Positions 9,201 to 13,804 of a stretch of 13,804 bases of DNA are shown here, in pieces. The position numbers were made by a program, and so were the translations under genes. Where the stretch lies: NCBI GenBank assembly GCA_028565635.1, contig JAOXYB010036018.1, forward strand, positions 1 to 13,804, written 5' to 3'. The notes beneath the pieces were generated by a model. It saw nothing but the letters and a program-made list of their open reading frames with translations, was not told the origin of the DNA and did not search any database. Position 1 is the stretch's first letter; each line of letters starts with the position of its first letter. The stretch is from Phoronis ovalis (Eukaryota > Phoronida > Phoronidae).

Positions 9201-12200
9201 GGAGGAACCTTTATGGAGAATCCAATGTGGTCTGATAGACTCAAACCATTTTTCAACGGCAGAAGTACCGTCACTGTGCACCCATTGGGTGGATGCATTA
9301 TGGGAGAGTCCGGAGCGGATGGTGTAGTTAATCACAAAGGACAGGTTTTCGAAGGTTTATACCTTAATTTAACTATATATTATTGTAAGTGACTATATAG
9401 AAATGTGTATAAACTGCGTAATATGTATATTGCTTTTCATAGTTGAATTTAAAGTTCTATTTTAGTTGATGTTGGCAATATATATCTGACGCCAGTGAGT
9501 AATGTAAAAATTAACATACTTATAGCTCTCAGAATGCATATATATTTATAAAAAAATTATACATTAATGACCTTTTAATTCGTGTGCTGAGAATTAGTGT
9601 TCCTTTTTATATAAGCATAATAATGTACCAATATGGATCAGAATTTGTATCATTCTTAAAATATTGTACCCAGTAAATAAATGTATTTCCTTTTCAGGAA
9701 ATTCAAATCATGTTTTACCGGGATTGTATGTGATGGATGGCTCCATCCTGCCTCATTCTGTTGGCATTAATCCTTTGCTAACAATATCTGGAGTAGCTGA
9801 GAGATGTATGAGGTTAATGGCAACAGATTACGGGTGGAATGTCACATATGACTTTGTTGAAAATCCAGGTGCGTCCTATATTTTTCACAGTTAACAATTA
9901 CATTAGATGTGTTGTTGACTATTATGCTTGTTGAACGCTTTCCCAAAAAATGTTTCAAAAGAAGCAATCTGACATGTTGCCAGAATTGTAATATAAAATT
10001 GAAACTGAATTCCAAATTAATTTGAAATATAATTCTCGTCAATTTTATGAGCATGCACACTATTTTAAACTATCAAATGCAGCTGGTCAACTATTTCGTG
10101 CTACTGAAACATGGCGTTCTCACGTAAAAGTTTGAGCCAGTTTCTTTTGAGTGACAACTAGATAATTAACGCACTCTCTGTTTTGGACAAGAAATTGTGT
10201 TATAAATTAAAGCTTATGACGTGTTAATATGCGCTAAACGTTGTTTTAGTTATTGTCTTTTTATATATGTCATGTGCCAAACTTTACAACATTGTTCAGT
10301 TTAGTTTTAATTTACAAATTTCAGCTGGCATTGAGTGGGAAAAACACAATAAACCAGGCGTAAGTGTTATCGAAAAAATGGAAGGAAAATATGTCGACAA
10401 AAGTAATGGAAAACAAACAGACTGGAACATGAAACTCACCTTGCTTTCTGACGATATAGAGTATTTAACAGAGAAAGACCCCAATCATGAAGTCATTGCA
10501 GATGGTACAGTGACGTGTAATGCCTTGTCAAAGAAACCAATAACTGCAAAAGGTTTGCAAACAATTATTTTATGATATATTTAATAACTATGTTAACGAT
10601 TCAGACCAAGCTGCTGTACATATATTAATCACTGCAATTTAGAATTGTTTCTGTCTAAGATTACCCTCCCTCAAACAAATTAAAAACACTGGCTAGATGA
10701 TAAAACCATTGAAAATATTTTTAAAAAGCTTCAGACCTTCCTAATCAATCAACGTGGACACGAATCTCTATTCCTCGTTCGTACATTTGTTTCATCCCAT
10801 GCATACAAACACTCCTGTTTTATACCGAAGTTCCTACTACCCTTAATCGTCATTTCCGTGTACTTCCGTAAGTTGCCAGCAACACGGACAGGTTTTCAGA
10901 TACATGGTTGCAGGTTCCTGCTTTCGGAAACCAGTCTGTGGTGCTAGACATTAACGCCAGTACGTGGAAAGACGGTCTCAGTAGTGGGAATTTAGGTAAT
11001 AGACCCAGACAAATGTTTGCATGGGAGGAAACAGACACGTGAATGATTGGCGGTGGTTATGTAGGCCTGTAACGGAACTTATTGCAGTCATAATCACGAG
11101 ATATCCAAGGGTACTGAATAGTAGGAAAGTGTCGCTTACGATTTTGTTTTACGATGTCTTCATGGAATTTTGTTTTTCATTCACAGGAACTGTTCAGATG
11201 TTTACCGAAGAAACAGGTCCCCAGAGTAAAATAGGGCAGTATCACATGTATTATCGCATTAAGTTGTATACGAGTGATAAAAAGAAAGTGTATTATTTAC
11301 ACGGTGATAAACACATTAAGAAAGACCATCCCCTAGAGGTTGGATTGACAGACACTACCACTCTGTTTTACGCAGTTCATGAGGGAGAAGACGAAAATGG
11401 TATGTACAAATGTTTTTTGTTTCACGTACCTTTCGGTGTGTGATATCCTGTACAATTCAGTAAAACTAGTAAGGCTACAGCTAACAGCTCAAACATTTCC
11501 ATAAAGCATGCATTTGCATTCAGCAGTCCGGCTGGCAATATAGTCCTTTAATTAATCAAAGCAGAATTTTGTCTTATTTCAAAAACTTTCATTTGTTATT
11601 TTATAACACTTTTATGCATATTTATTTTCAGCTGTTATTCTGGGAGAAGGCAAGTTGACATTAACTATACCAGCTATGATGGAAGCAGTTAAGGGTCTTC
11701 AACTGAGTAATTCAAAAGGCGTCGCTCAGCACGTGAAATGGAAAGCAAAATTTATCAAATTTTTCTTGGGAGAAGTGTGGGATATCTATAGTCCATTTTC
11801 TTCTACACAACTGTAAGTACATGTATCTTAAATGGTAACTACAAGGACACGCATATGGACATATTTATTTTTTTATAAGCATTGTTAATTCTTGGAATGT
11901 TTAAAGAATTTAGTTATACAGCATTCTTACTGTTAAAAAAATCCTAAACACAATTTTCTAAATGTTGAAGTTTCAGAAACATTTCTTTATGTTACAAACA
12001 CATCCTATAGCTTTTTCATAATTTTTTATTTAAATCATAACGAGATGACATGCATAACATGGCTGTTAAATTTAAAAGTCTTGTAACTCGATCTGTAAAT
12101 ACTGCATGTGAAACAGGTCTATATATTGTATTTACCATAATTACACATTCAGAGTGATTTATTCTTTCATACCTTGAAAAACTAAGGGGAAAAATGCAAC

Positions 12201-13755
12201 AAAATTTTATAACTGAACACTAAACGAAGTAAAAAAATAGATTCAATTACTAGCATACAGTTAACAATTATCTAGAAATTGTTGCAGTAAAATATGTTAT
12301 AACCTAATAATTAATAGCATTATAGTATGTTTTTAGTGTAGTATATTAATGGAAAATGTTAAATTGCATTTTATATTCCTCTTTTCAGTATATTACTAAG
12401 GTATCACTACTGTAACATTTAAATCCTACAATAGATAAAACTGTAATTGTAGTATTGCACCAAGCTGCCCGTACTTAATTGACACGTAAATGGCTTTTCG
12501 CACATCGTCGCAATTGCTGATAATTCCTCGCAGATTAAGTGTGAAGATTTGCGATACACAATAGATGTTTGCGCATCTTCGCACTTACTGATACCTCCTT
12601 GCAGATTATGTGGAGAAAAGTGCGATACACAGTAGATGTTCGCACATACTTGCACGACGGTGCTTTTCTTGCACATAGTCTGTCCTAGTGAAATAACAGA
12701 CTATCACATCAGTATAAATATAAACATATTAAGATATTTGTAACACTCTCCACAGGTCACCAACAAGTGCATCGGAGCATCCACGAGAAAAGCGGCCGTT
12801 AAATTTACCAGATCATGTTAAACCGGAAATTTATAAGGTTCTTACTGAAGACAATCAAGTCACTAGACTGACTCGTTACAGAGGTATGATTATTGGATTT
12901 TAACTTTTAGGAAATATTTGCTTAAACAATCCAGGTTAACGTTTGGGATATATTTTTTTTGCAATGTGTATGTAATAAAGGCATTAAGCTGATGCAGTGG
13001 CATGATGCAGGCCTTGAGTAGTCAGGTTTCCGGCTATGTAGGGGTCCCAGATCGAGGATCCGTTTTTTTTACCAAGTGGCAGGGATCCGTTTTTTAGTCA
13101 AGCGAGTGACTATCATTTCTGTCAGGAAATAAGGTCTTTCAATTTTAGTAAACAAGTTTTGCCAACGCACACAAATTATAGTACTTGCACCAAGTACAAG
13201 CAGCCAGGAGACAGAGGCCAGGTGGTATACGTTGTCAACAGTTGTGCATATCACCTTAATTAGTATTTTTTATATTGAAGGTGGCTCCAAAGGACCAATT
13301 CTTCTCATCCATGGAATGGGTACATATCACATCTTGTTCACCGTAGATACCATTCAAGTCAATTTGGTGGAATATTTGGTCAGTAAAAAGTATGATGTCT
13401 GGCTCATTGACTGGAGAGGTAAGGACGCTGAAGTAATAATGCTTCATCACCACAGTCTGAATAAACCCATCGGTTCTTGTCGGTTAGTGTTCCGTACCTT
13501 CTCATATCAAGTAAGCTATGTTGTGAATTTCACCATGAAAGTTGATTTCTAACTTTTTCAAGCACAGCTAAGTTGTTTTTAAACCTTTGAAAAATAGTTT
13601 ATCTGAAATTATTGAAAGTTTTCTACTTTTCTTGCGCAGCTGCATGTACCAGAGACACAGCACGACAACCATTCACTCTTGATGATGCCGCTAAATATGA
13701 CTTTCCACCAGCTGTCGACAGAATACTCAAAGAAACTGGTCATAAGGATATTCAA
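3178..13755 (+). CDS. Lipid-anchored GMC oxidoreductase-alpha/beta hydrolase fusion, 14 exons, 3' end missing
   Basis: Fourteen exons (3178-3222, 4976-5746, 6816-6976, 7109-7263, 7433-7629, 8656-8817, 9174-9354, 9698-9868, 10325-10552, 11187-11399, 11632-11812, 12756-12883, 13281-13418, 13640-13755) join without a frame break into 949 residues. Visible parts: an MGC acylation signal (1-10); an FAD dinucleotide fold with GSGYGG (40-45) and Glu63; GCGLGGTSLIN (114-124); a ferredoxin-like Cys cluster (236-246); HPLGG with His533; GINP with Asn582; a beta-rich middle domain (615-822); and an alpha/beta hydrolase with HGMG (875-878). The oxidoreductase half matches the class I cholesterol oxidase pattern, in which the His and Asn act on a substrate hydroxyl. 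The fusion order matches a known bacterial family. Substrate unknown. ATG 3178 is chosen for its good context (ACAATGG), an in-frame TGA at 3172, and the Gly-Cys that follows. Confidence 0.9.
3223..4975 (+). other. Intron 1
   Basis: The 1753-base intron separates the acylation signal from the enzyme. Its 5' quarter carries a degenerate direct and inverted repeat (3339-3645). The rest is AT-rich with no recognisable gene; the open stretch 3665-3856 has no known domain. First-intron enhancers are possible but not visible. Confidence 0.85.
3339..3645. repeat. Diverged direct repeat with internal inverted repeat in intron 1
   Basis: A segment beginning GGGGTTTCATGCTTAGATAA (about 3342-3419) recurs in diverged form beginning GGGGTTTCGCGCTTAAATAA (about 3505-3582); both continue through CTGTTCCCCA and an ACCAGC stretch to a TGA. 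In addition ATCTGTTCCCC at 3556-3566 has its exact reverse complement at 3618-3628, with a near copy at 3634-3644. The period is about 163 bases. This looks like a remnant of a non-autonomous element or old tandem duplication; the family is not recognised. Confidence 0.6.
4976..5746 (+). CDS. Exon 2: FAD-binding domain and Cys cluster
   Basis: The exon encodes residues 16-272 (257 codons, phase 0 at both ends; acceptor tctgtttag, donor AGG|gtaagt). It begins with a short Ser-rich linker, then YDVIVVGSGYGGG (34-46), the beta-alpha-beta FAD motif, with Glu63 in VLERG closing it to bind the FAD ribose. GCGLGGTSLINANVALE (114-130) matches the second GMC signature region. A Lys-rich helix lies at about 173-195. 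The cluster QPACNGCGNCCGGCNTGAKN (233-252) holds Cys236, 239, 242, 243 and 246. It is much the largest exon and carries most of the cofactor-binding information. Confidence 0.93.
5747..6815 (+). other. Intron 2
   Basis: The 1069-base AT-rich intron has no recognisable gene or repeat family. Its acceptor (ctttttcag) is followed at once by GTAAGAGT, a strong donor match, which makes the 6815/6816 junction a candidate recursive splice site. Confidence 0.85.
6816..6976 (+). CDS. Exon 3: FAD-domain beta region with AGxLGS motif
   Basis: The exon encodes residues 273-326 (start phase 0, end phase 2). It reads VRVNKVKQIHEDGSWQVFY and ends NIVILSAGCLGSTEILH. The hydrophobic strand followed by AGCLGSTEIL (315-324) is the standard GMC segment (VxxAGxxGSxxLL) that lies beside the flavin. 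Skipping this exon would shift the frame and give a stop at 7118-7120. Confidence 0.9.
7109..7263 (+). CDS. Exon 4: GMC core with GNGD segment
   Basis: The exon encodes residues 326-377 plus one base (start phase 2, end phase 1). The stretch VGKGFSGNGDQLGFSW contains GNGD (344-347), a conserved feature of the cholesterol-oxidase-like GMC class. The preceding intron (6977-7108) is only 132 bases. Confidence 0.88.
7433..7629 (+). CDS. Exon 5: substrate-domain segment
   Basis: The exon encodes residues 378-443 (start phase 1, end phase 0). It opens GPCITSILDLR and continues with an acidic segment (LILEDAVV), matching the family's pattern of a GPxI strand followed by an I/L-E-E/D-G/A stretch over the substrate-binding sheet. 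The next part is helical with a Met/Phe-rich stretch that could line a lipid pocket. The donor (ACG|gtaatc) is acceptable. Confidence 0.87.
7630..8655 (+). other. Intron 5
   Basis: The 1026-base intron contains an open stretch (7680-7883) with no known domain, a perfect tandem 10-mer CACCATGCGT at 8082-8101, and a short GCAAT-type repeat near 8231-8250. Nothing else is recognised. Confidence 0.85.
8082..8101. repeat. Tandem 10-mer pair in intron 5
   Basis: CACCATGCGT occurs twice head to tail. It is too short for a meaning and may be a local slippage product. Confidence 0.5.
8656..8817 (+). CDS. Exon 6: GMC substrate-binding region
   Basis: The exon encodes residues 444-497 (54 codons, phase 0 at both ends). 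LPMLAMSHDELDPNGK is followed by an alternating strand LDNDGVKVEWKNAG, matching the family's LxMxxD...G.L.LD.DG.V.W pattern. Acceptor ccatgtag has a weak pyrimidine tract, but frame and homology support it. Confidence 0.88.
8818..9173 (+). other. Intron 6
   Basis: A 356-base intron. Open stretches on both strands between 9035 and 9298 overlap exon 7 or run out of it and have no domain of their own. No repeat seen. Confidence 0.85.
9174..9354 (+). CDS. Exon 7: catalytic histidine, HPLGGC
   Basis: The exon encodes residues 498-557 plus one base (start phase 0, end phase 1). Helix VYKLAADAMGGTF precedes STVTVHPLGGCIMG, where His533 aligns with the active-site His of class I cholesterol oxidases and other GMC enzymes. 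The donor GAAG|gtttat is weak, and read-through would stop within about 35 bases. Confidence 0.92.
9355..9697 (+). other. Intron 7
   Basis: The 343-base intron is AT-rich with no feature apart from a strong acceptor (tatttccttttcag). Confidence 0.85.
9698..9868 (+). CDS. Exon 8: catalytic Asn-Pro motif and C-terminal flavin contact
   Basis: The exon encodes residues 558-614 plus one base, phase 1 at both ends. LPGLYVMDGSILPHSVGINP (564-583) and LLTISGVAER (584-593) are the terminal GMC signature: the Y-V-x-D-G strand binds the flavin and Asn582 matches the active-site Asn of class I cholesterol oxidases. Together with His533 this says the oxidoreductase is probably active. Confidence 0.93.
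9869..10324 (+). other. Intron 8
   Basis: A 456-base intron with donor gtgcgt and acceptor acaaatttcag. No repeat or recognised gene. Confidence 0.85.
10325..10552 (+). CDS. Exon 9: middle domain, first part
   Basis: The exon encodes residues 615-690 plus one base, phase 1 at both ends. It contains VIEKMEGKYVD, then LTLLSDDIEYLTEKDPNH and IADGTVTCNAL. Alternating strands and D-x-x-x-x-L-x-x-D-P-x-H are typical of the beta-rich domain that links the two enzyme domains in the bacterial fusion family. Its role is not known; substrate hand-over or dimer contact are guesses. Confidence 0.82.
10553..11186 (+). other. Intron 9, with a GC-richer island
   Basis: The 634-base intron contains a stretch at about 10780-11100 that is visibly richer in G and C than the other introns. 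Open frames on both strands there (10850-11038 minus, and the run into exon 10 from 11021) have no known domain. It may be a mobile-element remnant. Confidence 0.8.
11187..11399 (+). CDS. Exon 10: middle domain, TDTTTLF segment
   Basis: The exon encodes residues 691-761 plus one base, phase 1 at both ends. YHMYYRIKLYTSDKKKVYYL and HGDKHIKKD are strand pairs, followed by LTDTTTLFYAVHEGE with Asp746-Thr749. The G-x-K-x-I/V...DTTTLF pattern is characteristic of the middle domain in the bacterial fusions. The acceptor is strong (tttttcattcacag). Reading further upstream into the intron stays open but adds nothing family-like. Confidence 0.85.
11632..11812 (+). CDS. Exon 11: end of middle domain
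   Basis: The exon encodes residues 762-821 plus two bases (start phase 1, end phase 2). AVILGEGKLTLTIPAMMEAV is followed by FIKFFLGEVWDIYSPF. The G-x-L-x-x-x-x-x-D/A-M stretch then F-x-x-F-F-G-x-x-W-x-x-Y is the usual close of this domain. Preceding intron is 11400-11631. Confidence 0.85.
11813..12755 (+). other. Intron 11
   Basis: The 943-base intron is AT-rich except for a tandem repeat at 12498-12660. The minus-strand open stretch 12419-12676 is just translated repeat. Confidence 0.85.
12498..12660. repeat. Tandem repeat, unit about 71 bases, 2.3 copies
   Basis: Unit 1 (12498-12569), unit 2 (12570-12639) and a partial unit 3 (12640-12660) share GCACAT or GCGCAT starts, a GCAGATTA core and a GCGATACACA...TAGATGTT end. 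The short leader GGCTTTTCGCACAT near 12492 resembles GCTTTTCTTGCACAT near 12662, which suggests the array has a matching flank. The units differ at many sites, so the duplication is old. Confidence 0.7.
12756..12883 (+). CDS. Exon 12: linker into the alpha/beta hydrolase
   Basis: The exon encodes residues 822-864 plus one base (start phase 2, end phase 1). A Pro/Lys-rich linker (SEHPREKRPLNLPDHVKPEI) leads to the first hydrolase strands YKVLTEDNQVTRLTRYR. Known fusions show the same T-x-D-x-x-x-L-x-L-T-R-Y entry before the hydrolase core. Confidence 0.84.
12884..13280 (+). other. Intron 12
   Basis: A 397-base intron. Its middle (about 12990-13110) is GC-richer, repeats GGATCCGTTTTTT twice (13058-13070 and 13084-13096), and has a GATCGAGGATCC stretch faintly like a tRNA-type B box followed by T runs. 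A 7-base hairpin GTACTTG-CAC-CAAGTAC sits at about 13181-13197. A SINE remnant is possible but weak. Confidence 0.7.
13281..13418 (+). CDS. Exon 13: alpha/beta hydrolase core with HGMG
   Basis: The exon encodes residues 865-910 plus one base, phase 1 at both ends. GGSKGPILLIHGMG contains His875-Gly878, the oxyanion-hole turn after the third strand of lipase-like alpha/beta hydrolases. VNLVEYL and KKYDVWLIDWR form the next helix and strand. Confidence 0.9.
13640..13755 (+). CDS. Exon 14: hydrolase segment before the nucleophile elbow
   Basis: The exon encodes residues 911-949 (start phase 1, end phase 0). FTLDDAAKYDFPPAVDRILK is the D-x-A-x-x-D-x-P-A-A helix that comes just before the strand carrying the catalytic nucleophile. 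The donor CAA|gtaaat is weak; without splicing the frame would read nine more codons to TAA 13783-13785 and lose the nucleophile, so splicing to an exon outside the window is expected. The nucleophile, acid and His of the triad are not in the window. Confidence 0.82.
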
Positions 13756-13804
13756 GTAAATTACAACTCCACAAAGACCAGATAACATTTGTATATTATG
13801 TAGA
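13756..13804 (+). other. Start of intron 14, cut by the window edge
   Basis: The sequence after the exon 14 donor holds only the first 49 intron bases. The rest of the hydrolase domain and the gene's 3' end are beyond the window. Confidence 0.7.

Noticed and set aside
9065-9298. Minus-strand open frame overlapping exon 7
   Set aside because: Shadow of the HPLGGC exon and its intron.
12419-12676. 85-codon minus-strand open frame, Cys/His-rich
   Set aside because: It is translated tandem repeat; the repeated CxNIYC and CEDAQT-like stretches come from the DNA repeat and not from a zinc-finger protein.
13010-13100. tRNA-like or SINE promoter boxes in intron 12
   Set aside because: Only a loose B-box-like match and T runs; no cloverleaf could be drawn, so it is not called as a tRNA or SINE.
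1-13804. CRISPR array, rRNA, tRNA, bacterial operon or attachment sites
   Set aside because: No regular spaced repeats, no cloverleaf or rRNA core sequence, and the splice structure is eukaryotic.

Overview
The window is eukaryotic genomic DNA, most likely from an invertebrate animal. It is AT-rich, has no bacterial-style operon, and its coding information sits in short exons bounded by GT...AG introns (about 130 to 1750 bases) that keep an exact reading frame when joined. I cannot name the species; a marine invertebrate such as a mollusc or cnidarian is a guess from base composition and gene type. All supported coding sequence is on the plus strand.

Positions 1-1475 hold the 3' end of a first gene whose start lies upstream. 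Two well-supported exons (627-815 and 1264-1299) and one problematic exon (128-247) encode the C-terminal part of what looks like a calcineurin-like metallophosphoesterase. The gene ends with a stop at 1297-1299 and an AATAAA signal at 1453-1458. The usual second histidine of the GHxH metal motif reads Glu (GHNE), and the first exon cannot be joined in frame without hitting stops.

Positions 1476-3177 are intergenic and AT-rich, with one doubtful open stretch (2495-2731) and a weak TATA-like site close to the second gene.

Positions 3178-13755 hold most of a second, large gene. I rebuilt 14 consecutive coding exons whose joins are all phase-consistent, giving 949 residues before the window ends. 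In order, the protein has: an N-terminal Met-Gly-Cys acylation signal alone in exon 1; an FAD-binding GMC oxidoreductase of the cholesterol-oxidase-like class (about residues 34-600) with a ferredoxin-like CxxCxxCxxxC cluster and the catalytic His and Asn-Pro motifs; a beta-rich middle domain (about 615-822); and an alpha/beta hydrolase (lipase-like) domain starting near 840, cut by the window edge before its nucleophile. This is the architecture of a bacterial GMC oxidoreductase-hydrolase fusion family, here carried by an intron-rich animal gene and given a predicted lipid anchor.

The working picture is a membrane-anchored cytosolic enzyme that oxidises a hydroxyl on a lipid (sterol-like) substrate and also hydrolyses an ester. 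The substrate is unknown. The neighbouring phosphoesterase gene, on the same strand about 1.9 kb upstream, may be a functional partner, but that is only suggested by position. The introns contain two clear local repeats (3339-3645 and 12498-12660) and a splice acceptor at 6815/6816 that recreates a strong donor.
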